Assembly (NCBI GenBank): GCA_030529225.1 | Contig: JAUMXH010000007.1 | Coordinates: 48,703 to 91,233, forward strand | Length of the DNA stretch: 42,531 bases | Reading direction: 5' to 3' | DNA from: Bacillota bacterium | GTDB taxonomy: Bacteria > Bacillota > Clostridia > Peptostreptococcales > Acidaminobacteraceae | Part shown: positions 9,063 through 17,288 of the stretch, in pieces | Position numbering within the stretch: the first letter of the stretch is position 1 | Layout: each line of letters starts with the position of its first letter | Position numbers and translations under genes: made by a program | Notes under the pieces: generated by a model | Databases searched by the model: none | What the model was told of the DNA's origin: nothing | Seen by the model: only the letters and a program-made list of their open reading frames with translations

Positions 9063-9356
9063 TTAAACCTGAATTCGCATCAGTTCCCGGTAGGCATCCA
9101 GGACCTGGGCCCTGACCTCCAGCGCAAGGTTCAGCGTCAGCTCGGCCTTCTGCGCCGCGATCATCGCGTCATGCAGGTTGTCGAGCTTGCCCGCCGCGAG
9201 CTGCCGGTCCAAGGCGTTCGACACCTTTTCGGCCGTATCCACCTTGTCGATCGCACTCGACAAAAAAGACGAAAACGAGAACTTCTCAACTTGTTCCGCC
9301 CCGCCGCTCGCCGCCGGTATAAACTTGACCGGACTTTCCACTCCATGAATTTTCAT
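9063..9356 (-). CDS. fliE: Flagellar hook-basal body complex protein FliE
   Basis: A 97-residue protein with the FliE C-terminal pattern LHDAMIAAQKAELTLNLALE followed by VRAQVLDAYRELMRIQV. FliE joins the MS ring to the proximal rod and is among the first exported substrates. It starts two bases after flgC ends and precedes fliF by 37 bp. Length is typical for the family (about 100). Confidence 0.93.
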   Translation of the reverse strand: MKIHGVESPVKFIPAASGGAEQVEKFSFSSFLSSAIDKVDTAEKVSNALDRQLAAGKLDNLHDAMIAAQKAELTLNLALEVRAQVLDAYRELMRIQV

Positions 9357-9358
9357 AC

Positions 9359-9793
9359 TTATTTCCCAATCTCAAGCGCCCGCATCGCCATGCTCTTTGC
9401 GGTGTTCAAACTCGTAATGTTGGCCTCGTAGGCCCTGCTCGCCGCAATCAGGTTGACCATCTCGGTCACCGTGTCCACATTCGGCATCAACACGATTCCC
9501 CTCTCGTCCGCGTCCGGGTGAGACGGGTTGTAGACCTCTTTAAACGGGCTCTTGTCCTCCGCGACCTTCACAATTTCCACGCCCTCAAAGCGCTGCTGCG
9601 AGGCCAGCGAGGTGTCAAACACTTCTTTAAACGATTTCGGCGCCTGTGCCCTCATAATCGGAATCTGCCTTCTGTACGGGGTACCCGCCGCCGTCCTCGT
9701 CACATTGGCGTTGGCGATGTTCCTTGAAATGACGTCCATCCGCAGGCGCTCAGCGGTCAGGCCGCTCGCACTGACATTGATTGAGTTAAACAT
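9359..9793 (-). CDS. flgC: Flagellar basal-body rod protein FlgC
   Basis: A 144-residue proximal rod protein. The N-terminal rod motif (SASGLTAERLRMDVISRNIA at about 8-27) and the C-terminal helix EMVNLIAASRAYEANITSLN are the conserved coiled-coil halves shared by axial proteins. The start ATG lies three bases after the flgB stop. Normal length and order. Confidence 0.95.
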   Translation of the reverse strand: MFNSINVSASGLTAERLRMDVISRNIANANVTRTAAGTPYRRQIPIMRAQAPKSFKEVFDTSLASQQRFEGVEIVKVAEDKSPFKEVYNPSHPDADERGIVLMPNVDTVTEMVNLIAASRAYEANITSLNTAKSMAMRALEIGK

Positions 9794-9796
9794 TTC

Positions 9797-10195
9797 TTAC
9801 TTTCCTCCCCGAATCGCACTTCGCAGCCTTCTGATCTGTCCCGAAGTCTGGTTGATCAGCGCGTTGTACTTGATATTGTTCTTGGCTTCTTCGGCCATTT
9901 CGATGTCAATATTGACACTGTTTCCGTCGATTCTCTCGCTCATCCCGTGATCGGTTTCCACATAGAACGGTGCGGACTCGATCCCGCTGTCCATGTGCAT
10001 CGCGTCGGTCTTTTTCATGCGCAGCTTCATATGCTCCAAGGAGTCCGAGAGCAGGGCCTCAAAAACGACCTTTTTTCGCTTGTAGCCGGGCGTCTCGATG
10101 TTGGCGATATTGTTGGATATGACCTCGTGCTTTAAGCTGCTCGCGTCCATCGCGCGCTTCTGAAAGTCTATGTTGTTCATGATCTGTTTGAGCAT
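9797..10195 (-). CDS. flgB: Flagellar basal-body rod protein FlgB
   Basis: A 132-residue proximal rod protein with the family motif VISNNIANIETPGYKRKKV near residue 26 and the C-terminal rod helix YNALINQTSGQIRRLRSAI. It is the first gene of the flagellar operon here. ATG at 10193-10195 follows AAAGGGG. An extended -10 promoter lies about 25 bp upstream, and the next gene upstream (recX) ends just before it. Confidence 0.95.
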   Translation of the reverse strand: MLKQIMNNIDFQKRAMDASSLKHEVISNNIANIETPGYKRKKVVFEALLSDSLEHMKLRMKKTDAMHMDSGIESAPFYVETDHGMSERIDGNSVNIDIEMAEEAKNNIKYNALINQTSGQIRRLRSAIRGGK

Positions 10196-10217
10196 AAGAA
10201 TCCCCTTTCTAAAGCTG

Positions 10218-10247
10218 ATTATATCACAGTTATCGGCATTTTTACAA
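10218..10247 (-). promoter_or_regulatory. Sigma-A-like promoter of the flagellar operon
   Basis: On the minus strand TTGTAA (10242-10247) and TATAAT (10218-10223) are separated by 18 bp, and the -10 is preceded by TGA, giving an extended -10. It faces flgB with a short leader. A housekeeping-type promoter for an early flagellar operon resembles the Bacillus fla/che arrangement. No sigma-D-like element was seen. Confidence 0.75.
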
Positions 10248-10261
10248 ACGATAATAAGAAT

Positions 10262-10888
10262 CTAACGAATAAAAGACTCATTTTTTAATTTTTTTACAGT
10301 TTTCAGGATGACGGAAATCCCAAAGCCCTTGTTTTTCAAGAAGTTCACCAGTTTTCGCTCCAGGGCCTCCTCCATGCGCTCGGGGCTGCCCAAAGACTCC
10401 CACTTTCGCGCGAGGAGCTCCTCACAGACCGCCACCTCGTCCACGTCCGCCCGCGCAATTGCCGATTCCGCAACGGAGCCGGCCACCCCCTTTTGCCGGA
10501 GCCGGTAAAGCACCTTGTTCCTGCCCTCCGAAACCAGCTTGACCTTGGCATAGGCGCCGGCAACGCGCTCGTCATCCAGCAGACCCTGCTCCCGCAAAAA
10601 GTCCAGGACCTCCTCGCAGAGCTCCCTGCGATAGCCCTTCTGCCTGAGCTTTTCCAGGAGCTCGGCCTCAAAGTGGTCTCGCAGCGACAGGTAACGCAGC
10701 GCCTGCTCCTTCGCCCTCTCGATTTCATCAAAGCGCAGGAGTTCGGCGAGCGTCTCGGCATCCGTCTCCTCCCGCGAAAAGAGGGAGTAGCGTTCGGCGG
10801 TGTACGCCAAAATGGTGTAGGTTTCACCCTCCGCGCTCAGCTCATAGCCGCGGCGCGCCTTTTGTAAACTGATTTTTATTTGATCCAC
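10262..10888 (-). CDS. recX: Regulatory protein RecX
   Basis: A 208-residue RecX-family protein, which binds RecA filaments and limits recombinase and SOS activity. The three-helix repeats typical of RecX are visible: EQALRYLSLRDHFEAELLEK, the following LRQKGYRRELCEEVLDFLRE, and LVNFLKNKGFGISVILKTVK near the end. The start is GTG at 10886-10888, directly abutting the TAA of the gene upstream (TAAGTG). There is no strong ribosome site of its own, so it probably depends on re-initiation. It is unlinked to recA here and is the last gene of the pheS-pheT transcription direction. Confidence 0.88.
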   Translation of the reverse strand: MDQIKISLQKARRGYELSAEGETYTILAYTAERYSLFSREETDAETLAELLRFDEIERAKEQALRYLSLRDHFEAELLEKLRQKGYRRELCEEVLDFLREQGLLDDERVAGAYAKVKLVSEGRNKVLYRLRQKGVAGSVAESAIARADVDEVAVCEELLARKWESLGSPERMEEALERKLVNFLKNKGFGISVILKTVKKLKNESFIR

Positions 10889-11647
10889 TTAGTTTTCCAA
10901 ATTACTGTCTTCTATGTTCCTGACTTCAATTTCCATCTCGTCCACGCGAATTCTCTGCTTGGCCGAGTTCCCGTAGGCGTGCATCCAGACCCTGATGTTC
11001 TTGTTCTTCAAAGGCTCGCCCTGCAGGGTTTCTTTCGCCCCGCCCGCCCGGTACTCAATCAAGCCGGTGTCCGCGTGGTAGGTCAGCTCCTCCTCAAAGT
11101 CCCGATCAAAGATCGACTTCATCAGCACCGCACTCTCGTCCTCCTTCCAGTTGGGAGGCAGGATGCGGATGTTGTTCTTGCCGGGGCGCTTGCTCTTGCC
11201 GGTCGGGTCCTTCACATACTCGACCATCAGCAAGGGCTTGCCGAAGGGCATCTCGTCCGAGGGGTTGATAAAGCGCTTGACCGAGTCAGTCTGGTAGAGC
11301 ACCAGTCCGCCCGAAAAATAGTCCTTCCCGGGATGCACGTTCAACTTTCTGCGCACCGTCAGGATTTGCCGTTTACTCATCTTTAAAGGACGAGTGAGAA
11401 AGTAAAGATCCTCCCCCCTCGCCGTCTTCTCCAAAATCAGCGCTCCGCCATCCAGCTTCGCCTGCGATTTGATCTCCGCGTCCGTCTGCATGCTGCCCAC
11501 ATACCAAAAATCGCTGTTCAGCGTGGAAAAGTCGTCTTGGTACAAGGCGTTTTCCCCGGTGTGCAGGAGCGGCTTGACGGCATAATAATACAGGCTGATC
11601 AGCAGCGCGAAGAGGAGCAAAAATAGGATGAGCCTGCGCCTACTCAT
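10889..11647 (-). CDS. Membrane-anchored extracytoplasmic protein of unknown function
   Basis: A 252-residue protein with one N-terminal membrane segment (RLILFLLLFALLISLYYYA, about residues 5-23) and an outside domain. After the anchor, DDFSTLNSDFWYVGS resembles the opening strand of jelly-roll, LamG or glycosidase-16-like beta-sandwiches. The rest (GGALILEKTARGEDLYFLTR, LTVRRKLNVHP, VWMHAYGN) fits a beta-rich fold, but catalytic glutamates of GH16 are not evident. It is followed without gap by recX and preceded by a 35-codon membrane protein. Function unknown; the fold suggestion is an inference. Confidence 0.7.
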   Translation of the reverse strand: MSRRRLILFLLLFALLISLYYYAVKPLLHTGENALYQDDFSTLNSDFWYVGSMQTDAEIKSQAKLDGGALILEKTARGEDLYFLTRPLKMSKRQILTVRRKLNVHPGKDYFSGGLVLYQTDSVKRFINPSDEMPFGKPLLMVEYVKDPTGKSKRPGKNNIRILPPNWKEDESAVLMKSIFDRDFEEELTYHADTGLIEYRAGGAKETLQGEPLKNKNIRVWMHAYGNSAKQRIRVDEMEIEVRNIEDSNLEN

Positions 11648-11665
11648 AGTGTTTCCCCGCCCGTT

Positions 11666-11773
11666 CTAAAAGAACGCGATAAAGGCAGCCGGAAGCAGGG
11701 TCAATATCAACATGACCACCAAGACCCAGGCGACCGCCTTCGTAAACTTGCTGTTTCCTCTTCTGTTACTCAA
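11666..11773 (-). CDS. 35-residue single-membrane-span micro-protein (TTG start)
   Basis: Reading the minus strand from TTG at 11771-11773 to TAG at 11666-11668 gives a peptide beginning MSNRRGNSKFTKAVAWVLVV and ending LPAAFIAFF. It has a short basic cytoplasmic head and one hydrophobic helix. The start is supported by an excellent AAAGGAGG site five to six bases upstream, stronger than those of its neighbours. Its design resembles DUF4044/Prli42-type tiny membrane proteins of Firmicutes, a similarity of layout and not a proven relationship. It lies 18 bp before the membrane-anchored gene downstream and after pheT. Confidence 0.7.
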   Translation of the reverse strand: MSNRRGNSKFTKAVAWVLVVMLILTLLPAAFIAFF

Positions 11774-11904
11774 TGTTTCCTCCTTTTGCCCCCTCAAACC
11801 CCCTGAGAAGCCGAGCGGGGCACATCATCTATTCTTCCTCTGAAAAAGTAAGGTCGCGGTTTCGCAGCGGGCTCACTTGCGCCCCAAGGGCGATTCCATG
11901 GCAA

Positions 11905-11923
11905 GCCCGAATTTGCTTCGGGC
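11905..11923 (-). other. Intergenic hairpin after pheT
   Basis: A perfect 7-bp stem GCCCGAA/TTCGGGC with a 5-base loop lies 33 bp downstream of the pheT stop codon in a GC-rich gap (11774-11955). No U-run follows on the minus strand, so it is not a standard terminator. It could be an mRNA-stabilising or processing element, or a weak attenuator between pheT and the micro-protein gene. Nothing else was recognised in this gap. Confidence 0.45.
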
Positions 11924-11955
11924 CCGCCCTCGCGGATCAGCCCGCCCGCCAAAGC

Positions 11956-14385
11956 CTAGTGCCTGATTTCGGCGCCGACCGCCTTCTCCAGTCTGCTTAT
12001 CATCTCTTTGATGTTCTTTTCCACGTCTTCGGACTTCAGCGTGCCGCTGTCCGATCCCATCGATACGCGGAACATGACCGATTTCTTTCCTTCCGGAATC
12101 TGCTTTCCGCGGTACTCGTCCATAAACACAATGCCCTTGGCGCTCGCGTAAATCGCCTTGTAAATCGCCGACCACTTCACATCATCGTTGACCAGAATCG
12201 ACAAGTCCTGCTCCACGAACGGGTACTGCGGCAGGCTCGCGAACTTGTTGGTCCTCGAGTTCAGCGGAATCAGCGCGTCGGTGTTGATTTCAAAAATCGC
12301 CGCGTTCGCGTGCTTGATGCCGGCGAGCGAAAGGGTCTTTTTAGAGGCCAGGCCGATCGAACCCAAGACCGTACTGCGGGTCATGATGTTGAGCCAAGCG
12401 TCCTTGTCCGCCCAAGTCGGCTTTTCCCGTCTCTCAAAGCGGAGCGGTTCCACGATCAGGTGGGTCGAGAAGTCCTCCACCACGCCCTTCAAGTCATAAA
12501 AAATCTTCGCCGCATCGCGACCCACGCAGGCCGCAACCAAGTGATTGTCCTGCACCGGAAGCACCTCGTCCTTAGTAGACGGGCTGTACTCGCCCTTTTT
12601 GAAGACCTGGGTGAGCTCAAAAATGCGGAATTCGTCAAAGTATTTCAGGTTCTGCTCGATCGCCGAGAGCATGCCAGGAAGCAACGAGCTTCTGATATTC
12701 GCCATGTCCGGCGCCGGCGGAGCCGCCAGCTTGATGTGCTCCACGCCTTCCATGCCGGCCGCCTTGATATAGGTGTCCGAAACCCAAGGATAGGTGAAGA
12801 GCTCTCGGAACCCGCAGCGGAAGGCCAGGTATTCCTTGATGCTTCGCTGCAAATCGTGATCCTTCTGGTTGATCGCATCGTTCAGGCGAACCACCGGGTG
12901 AACCGCCTCAAAGCTGTCGTATCCCAACATTCTGGCGATTTCCTCCAGAATGTCGTCCTGCATCGAGATGTCGCCGGTCGCCCTCCAAGTCGGCACGCCG
13001 ACCGTGATCTCATCGCCCGCAAATGCGAGCGCAAATCCGAGCGGCTCCAGCATATTCCGAATCGTCTCGTCCGAAAGCTCCCTGCCCGAGCGCGTCTCTA
13101 AGAACTGCTTAGACACCGTAACCTCGAGCGTGCCGGTATCGACAGGGTAAGTGTCGCTGTAGGCCGTGAGCTTCGCCTCCGGCATCAACTCCGCAAAGAG
13201 TTCGAGCACGAGCTGAATCGCCATGTCCACCCGCGCGGTATCCAGGTTCTTCTCAAAGCGAATCGACGATTCGGTTCTCAAATCAAAGTGCTTCATAGTG
13301 TTTCGGACCACGCTGTGCGAGAAGTTCGCAATTTCAAACACAATGTGTTTGGTGCTCTCCGAAACCGAATCGTGCTTGCCGCCCATGATGCCCGCCAGGC
13401 CGATCGCCTTTTGTTCATCCGCAATCACCAAGTCGTTTGCCCTGAGCTCCAAAACGGCCTCGTCCAGGAGTTCGAGCTTCTCGCCCTCCGCCGCGTAGCG
13501 CACCGTGATGCCGCCGTCCAGTTTTTCGCGATCAAAGGCGTGGGTCGGTTGGCCGGTGATCAGCATCACATAGTTGGTGAGGTCCACCACCAAGTTGATC
13601 GGTCTCATTCCCACATTGGCAAGAAAGCTCTTGAGCCAAGTCGGAGAATCCTGTACCGTTACATTTTCAAATTCCAGCGCCACATACCTTCTGCAAGCGT
13701 CCTCGGCCGCAATCCGCACCGGAAACTTCGGCAGGTTTGCAAGGGTCTCGACCTTTGCGGTGCCCTTGCAGTGAGGTTTTAAGTCCAGGCTGTAGATGGC
13801 CGAAAGTTCGCGCGCCATCCCGTAGTGGCAGTAAAGGTCGGGGCGGTTGGTCAGCGACTTGTTGTCGATTTCCAGGATGCAGTCGCTGATGCCGAGCACA
13901 TCGGCGATGTTCTGCCCCGGCTCGCAGTCAATCCCCTGCAAATCTATAATTTCATGCTCCTCTTTGAGCGGGAACCTGTCCGCGAGGCCCACCTCAACAG
14001 AGGAACAAATCATCCCGAAGGAAGGAACCCCTCGCAACTTGGATTCCTTGATTTCGACCGGCTCGCCCTCCCCGTGCCAAACCACGAAGCTGCCCGGGAG
14101 CGAGACCACGACCTTTTGGTCCTTATATAAATTACTTCCGCCGCAGACGATCTGCACGGAGTCCTTTTCTCCAATGTCCACCTGACAGACGCGCAACTTG
14201 TCCGCATCCGGATGAGGCGCCAAATCCAGCACCTTGCCTACAATGATCTTATCGAAGCTCGAAGCCAGGTCGTCCCAGCCCTCCACCTCGACCGTCTTCA
14301 TGGTAAGGTCATGCGCCAGGCGCTCCAAAGGGAGATCCGCCGGAATGTCAATATATTGTTTTAATCCATTCAATGAAAGTTTCAT
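11956..14385 (-). CDS. pheT: Phenylalanine--tRNA ligase beta subunit
   Basis: An 809-residue beta subunit of the heterotetrameric PheRS. It begins with the usual MKLSLNGLKQYIDIPADLPL and carries the tRNA-binding OB domain (about 45-155, with IIVGKVLDLAPHPDADKLRV), the B3/B4 editing region (about 210-400, with GITVRYA and VIADEQKAIGLAGIMGGKHD), the catalytic-like core and a C-terminal ferredoxin-like anticodon-binding domain ending near residue 809. It charges tRNA-Phe together with PheS in the cytoplasm. The gene follows pheS by 13 bp, a standard pheST operon. Confidence 0.97.
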   Translation of the reverse strand: MKLSLNGLKQYIDIPADLPLERLAHDLTMKTVEVEGWDDLASSFDKIIVGKVLDLAPHPDADKLRVCQVDIGEKDSVQIVCGGSNLYKDQKVVVSLPGSFVVWHGEGEPVEIKESKLRGVPSFGMICSSVEVGLADRFPLKEEHEIIDLQGIDCEPGQNIADVLGISDCILEIDNKSLTNRPDLYCHYGMARELSAIYSLDLKPHCKGTAKVETLANLPKFPVRIAAEDACRRYVALEFENVTVQDSPTWLKSFLANVGMRPINLVVDLTNYVMLITGQPTHAFDREKLDGGITVRYAAEGEKLELLDEAVLELRANDLVIADEQKAIGLAGIMGGKHDSVSESTKHIVFEIANFSHSVVRNTMKHFDLRTESSIRFEKNLDTARVDMAIQLVLELFAELMPEAKLTAYSDTYPVDTGTLEVTVSKQFLETRSGRELSDETIRNMLEPLGFALAFAGDEITVGVPTWRATGDISMQDDILEEIARMLGYDSFEAVHPVVRLNDAINQKDHDLQRSIKEYLAFRCGFRELFTYPWVSDTYIKAAGMEGVEHIKLAAPPAPDMANIRSSLLPGMLSAIEQNLKYFDEFRIFELTQVFKKGEYSPSTKDEVLPVQDNHLVAACVGRDAAKIFYDLKGVVEDFSTHLIVEPLRFERREKPTWADKDAWLNIMTRSTVLGSIGLASKKTLSLAGIKHANAAIFEINTDALIPLNSRTNKFASLPQYPFVEQDLSILVNDDVKWSAIYKAIYASAKGIVFMDEYRGKQIPEGKKSVMFRVSMGSDSGTLKSEDVEKNIKEMISRLEKAVGAEIRH

Positions 14386-14398
14386 CTTCGTATCCCCC

Positions 14399-15436
14399 TT
14401 AATTAAACTGGTTCAGAAACCTGAGGTCGGCGCTGTGGAAGAGCCTCACGTCGTCGATTCCGTAGCGCATCATGACCATCCTGTCCAGGCCGATGTTCAC
14501 ATAGAATCCGGTGTACTCGGCAGGGTCCAGGCCCGCCGCCTTGAGCACGTTCGGGTGCGGGGTTCCGCCCGGCATGACCTCAATCCAGCCGACCTGCTTG
14601 CATACCTTGCAGCCCTTGCCCTTGCAGACCCTGCACTTCATATCAATCTCAAAGCCCGGCTCCACGAACGGGAAGAAGCCCGTCCTCATCCTGGTCTCAA
14701 CCTTCTCGCCGAAGACCTTTTCCAAAATCGTGTCAATGAAGAGCTTACCGGCGGAGAACGAAAAGTCCTTTTCCACCATCAGCACCTCGTACTGGAAGAA
14801 GGCTCTCTCGTGTCTGGCGTCGGTCGCCTCGTTTCGAAACACCCTGCCCGGGTAGACGAATCTGGCGGGCGCGCCGTACTTCTGCAAGTATCTGACCGAG
14901 GCCCCGGTTAGGTGGGGTCTCAGGCAGAGCCTCTCGGCGCCCTTCTTGTCCTCGGTTCCCTCAATCCAGTAGGTGTCCATCGATTCTCTGGCCGGGTGGT
15001 CGGGCGGAAAATTCAAGTTGTCAAAGGCGAAACGTTCGCTGGTGATCTCGTCGCCGGAAAAAATCTCAAAGCCCATAGAGCGGAAGGCATCGTTCAAATC
15101 GTAGCACATTTGGGTGATCGGGTGCAGTCCGCCACCCTCCACCCTGTTTCCGGGCCTTGAGAGGTCGATCGGATAATCGAGCACCGTGCTGTCCGACAGG
15201 ATCTTCTCTTTTTGGAGCTCCAAGCGCTCCTGGAACATCGCCTTCAGCTCGTTCGCTATTTTACCGAGCTTTTGCTTTTCTTCCGGGCTTAAAGAACCGA
15301 TCCCCTTTAACACGGCGGTCAGTTCCCCCTTCTTTCCCATCAGGCTGTTTCTTAATTTTTCGAGCGTTTCCAAGGTTTTGGCACTCAAAATCTCCGCGTC
15401 CGCCTTGGACCTGAGTTCCTCGAGTTTCTTGAGCAT
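14399..15436 (-). CDS. pheS: Phenylalanine--tRNA ligase alpha subunit
   Basis: A class II aminoacyl-tRNA synthetase catalytic subunit: an N-terminal coiled coil (about 1-90), then motif 2/3 regions including GGGLHPITQMCYDLNDAFRS and GLDRMVMMRYGIDDVRLFHS. The zinc-knuckle-like CRVCKGKGCKVCK precedes GWIEVMPGGTPHPNVL. The frame is open to 15469, but ATG at 15434-15436 is chosen because GGGAGGAACGT lies just before it and the protein then starts MLKKLEELRSKAD. This gives 345 residues, normal for PheS. It makes the PheRS heterotetramer with pheT. Confidence 0.96.
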   Translation of the reverse strand: MLKKLEELRSKADAEILSAKTLETLEKLRNSLMGKKGELTAVLKGIGSLSPEEKQKLGKIANELKAMFQERLELQKEKILSDSTVLDYPIDLSRPGNRVEGGGLHPITQMCYDLNDAFRSMGFEIFSGDEITSERFAFDNLNFPPDHPARESMDTYWIEGTEDKKGAERLCLRPHLTGASVRYLQKYGAPARFVYPGRVFRNEATDARHERAFFQYEVLMVEKDFSFSAGKLFIDTILEKVFGEKVETRMRTGFFPFVEPGFEIDMKCRVCKGKGCKVCKQVGWIEVMPGGTPHPNVLKAAGLDPAEYTGFYVNIGLDRMVMMRYGIDDVRLFHSADLRFLNQFN

Positions 15437-15503
15437 ACGTTCCTCCCTATATGCAGATAACCCCGACATGGTGGGGTGACAGAATTTACATAATTATAGA
15501 AAT

Positions 15504-15532
15504 AATTTAGCACAAAACGGCCCCGGAGTCAA
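15504..15532 (-). promoter_or_regulatory. Promoter of pheS-pheT
   Basis: Minus-strand TTGACT (15527-15532), a 17-bp spacer and TAAATT (15504-15509) preceded by TGC form an extended -10 promoter. The leader of about 60 bases contains a small hairpin (ACCCC/GGGGT, 15460-15464 with 15473-15477). It is too short for a T-box, and no T-box consensus was found. Confidence 0.65.
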
Positions 15533-15604
15533 ACAGCTTGGGGCGGAAACGGCAATTTTTTGCGATTTGCCCCGTGCGCGAGGAGGGCGTCCAAAAAATT
15601 GGGC

Positions 15605-15633
15605 TTGTTTTGGTATATTGTATTTGGTATACT
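15605..15633 (+). promoter_or_regulatory. Promoter of the sodium:alanine symporter
   Basis: TTGTTT (15605-15610), a 17-bp spacer and TATACT (15628-15633) preceded by TGG form an extended -10 promoter. The predicted transcription start, about base 15640, coincides with the first base of the outer stem of the structured leader described next. Confidence 0.65.
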
Positions 15634-15639
15634 TTACAA

Positions 15640-15747
15640 GGTGATACCTTTAACAAAGGCTCCAAAGGAGCCCGCAAACCCTTCAAAATTCTGAATTTTT
15701 TAGGGACTATCACCAACAGAACGGAAAGAATGACTGAGGAGGACTAC
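15640..15747 (+). promoter_or_regulatory. Structured 5' leader upstream of the sodium:alanine symporter
   Basis: A perfect 7-bp outer stem GGTGATA (15640-15646) / TATCACC (15708-15714) encloses several hairpins: CCTTT/AAAGG (15647-15651 with 15655-15659), GGCTCC/GGAGCC (15658-15663 with 15667-15672) and CCCT/AGGG (15679-15682 with 15702-15705) around an A/T-rich stem. The first two hairpins share bases 15658-15659, so they exclude each other. The ribosome site (GAGGAGG) lies downstream at about 15735-15742. The glycine riboswitch consensus was not recognised. A ligand- or ion-responsive leader is possible, but only the folding potential is seen. Confidence 0.45.
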
Positions 15748-17160
15748 ATGTTAGAGACAATTAACGGCATTATTTCACAGATCAACGGCGTCATCTACTA
15801 CCCCATCCTGATCGTCTTGCTCACCGTGGTCGGTCTGTACTTCACCCTGCGAACAGGGCTCTTGCAGTTCCGGCTCTTCGGCGAATCGGTCAGGGTCGTC
15901 ATGGAAAAACCGGACGAAAAGGGCGCTGTGTCATCGTTCCAGGCCCTGATGGTTTCGACCGCTTCCAGAGTGGGAACCGGCAACATCGTCGGCGTATCGA
16001 GCGCCATCTGCCTGGGCGGTTACGGTGCCGTGTTCTGGATGTGGATGCTCGCGATCATCGGCGGCGCGTCGGCCTTTGTGGAATCGACCCTGGCGCAAAT
16101 CTACAAGCGCAAGGGTGAAAACGGCAGCTACGGCGGTCCTTCTTACTATATTGAAACGGCGCTCAGAAGCAAATTCCTGGCGATCGTCTTTGCGATCTCT
16201 TTGATTTTGACTTACGGGGTGGGCTTCAACATGCTCGCATCGTTCAACCTGCAGACCAGCTTTATGGCCTACAAGTTCTACGACCCGTCTTTCACGCCTA
16301 AGTTGATCGGCCTGGTTTTGGTACTGGTCACAGGCTACTGTATCTTTGGCGGCGGCAAGCGAATCATCCGCTTCACCAGCGCCTTGGTTCCGCTGATGGG
16401 CGTGGTTTATATTTTAATCGCCCTGCTCATGATCGCGATGAACCTCTCGTACATCCCGACCGTGTTTTCTAAAATTTTCACGGATGCCTTTGATTTTCAG
16501 GCCATCTTTGGCGGAATCGCAGGCTCGAGCATGATGTACGGGATTAAGAGGGGCTTGTACTCAAACGAGGCCGGTATCGGTTCGGCGCCGAACGCGGCTG
16601 CGGCGGCAGATGTCAGCCACCCCGTTAAACAGGGCTTGGTGCAAATGCTGTCGGTGTTCATCGACACCTTGCTGATTTGTACCGCGACGGCGTTTATGTG
16701 CCTGATTTCAGGGATTGAAGCGACCGAGGAGCTCCAGGGTGCGCCGTACATTCAGAGCGCGCTCTCAACCTTTATGGGCGAGTACGGAAACCACTTTATC
16801 ACCGTTTCCTTGATCCTGTTCGCCTTCACCACGCTGATCGGAAACCTCTTCTATGTGGAGAACAACTTTAACTACCTCTTCGGCAAGGCGCCGGGCAAGG
16901 CGTTTATGACCGTGTACCGGGTGCTGGCGCTGGCCGTCATCTTCCTGGGAACCGTCAGCAAGCAGCAGTTTGCCTGGGACGTGGCGGATATGTTGATGGG
17001 CATTATCGCGCTGATCAACCTACCGGCCATCATGGTGCTCGGCAAGACCGCGGTCCTCGCGCTCAAGGACTACCAAGCGCAGCGAAAAGAGGGCAAGAAT
17101 CCGGTATTTGTGGCAAAGTCGATCGGATTGGACGACCGCAAGCTCGACTACTGGAAATAA
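15748..17160 (+). CDS. Sodium:alanine/glycine symporter, AGCS family
   Basis: A 470-residue polytopic membrane protein of the alanine-or-glycine:cation symporter family. Family blocks are RVGTGNIVGVSSAICLGGYG (about residues 72-91), GASAFVESTLAQIYK and GLYSNEAGIGSAPNAAAAAD. About ten or more hydrophobic segments are visible. It imports small neutral amino acids with Na+. ATG at 15748 is preferred to the longer open frame because GAGGAGGACTAC precedes it and the protein then begins at the usual MLETINGIIS. It is monocistronic, with its own promoter, structured leader and terminator. Confidence 0.93.
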   Translation: MLETINGIISQINGVIYYPILIVLLTVVGLYFTLRTGLLQFRLFGESVRVVMEKPDEKGAVSSFQALMVSTASRVGTGNIVGVSSAICLGGYGAVFWMWMLAIIGGASAFVESTLAQIYKRKGENGSYGGPSYYIETALRSKFLAIVFAISLILTYGVGFNMLASFNLQTSFMAYKFYDPSFTPKLIGLVLVLVTGYCIFGGGKRIIRFTSALVPLMGVVYILIALLMIAMNLSYIPTVFSKIFTDAFDFQAIFGGIAGSSMMYGIKRGLYSNEAGIGSAPNAAAAADVSHPVKQGLVQMLSVFIDTLLICTATAFMCLISGIEATEELQGAPYIQSALSTFMGEYGNHFITVSLILFAFTTLIGNLFYVENNFNYLFGKAPGKAFMTVYRVLALAVIFLGTVSKQQFAWDVADMLMGIIALINLPAIMVLGKTAVLALKDYQAQRKEGKNPVFVAKSIGLDDRKLDYWK

Positions 17161-17172
17161 GTATGGCAGTAT

Positions 17173-17197
17173 CAAAATGTAAGAGTCGTACATTTTG
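17173..17197 (+). other. Hairpin just after the symporter gene
   Basis: CAAAATGTA (17173-17181) and TACATTTTG (17189-17197) form a perfect 9-bp stem with a 7-base loop, 12 bp after the symporter stop codon. It is A/T-rich and not followed by a long U-run. It probably assists 3' end formation ahead of the stronger terminator. Confidence 0.5.
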
Positions 17198-17203
17198 TTA
17201 AGC

Positions 17204-17235
17204 AGAGGGAGGATGCAAGTCCTCTCTCTTTTTTT
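17204..17235 (+). terminator. Rho-independent terminator of the symporter gene
   Basis: GAGGGAGGA (17205-17213) pairs with TCCTCTCTC (17220-17228) with one G-U pair, followed by seven T residues. Confidence 0.85.
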
Positions 17236-17288
17236 GCGGATTTTTGCAATCCCCGCCGTGAGCTTATCCCCCGCAGTTTCGGGTTCTT

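Noticed and set aside
15437..15540. T-box leader for pheS
   Set aside because: The leader is about 60 bases long and lacks the T-box consensus (UGGNACCGCG) and specifier architecture.
15640..15747. Glycine riboswitch for the symporter
   Set aside because: The conserved glycine aptamer segments are absent and the region is shorter than a tandem aptamer.
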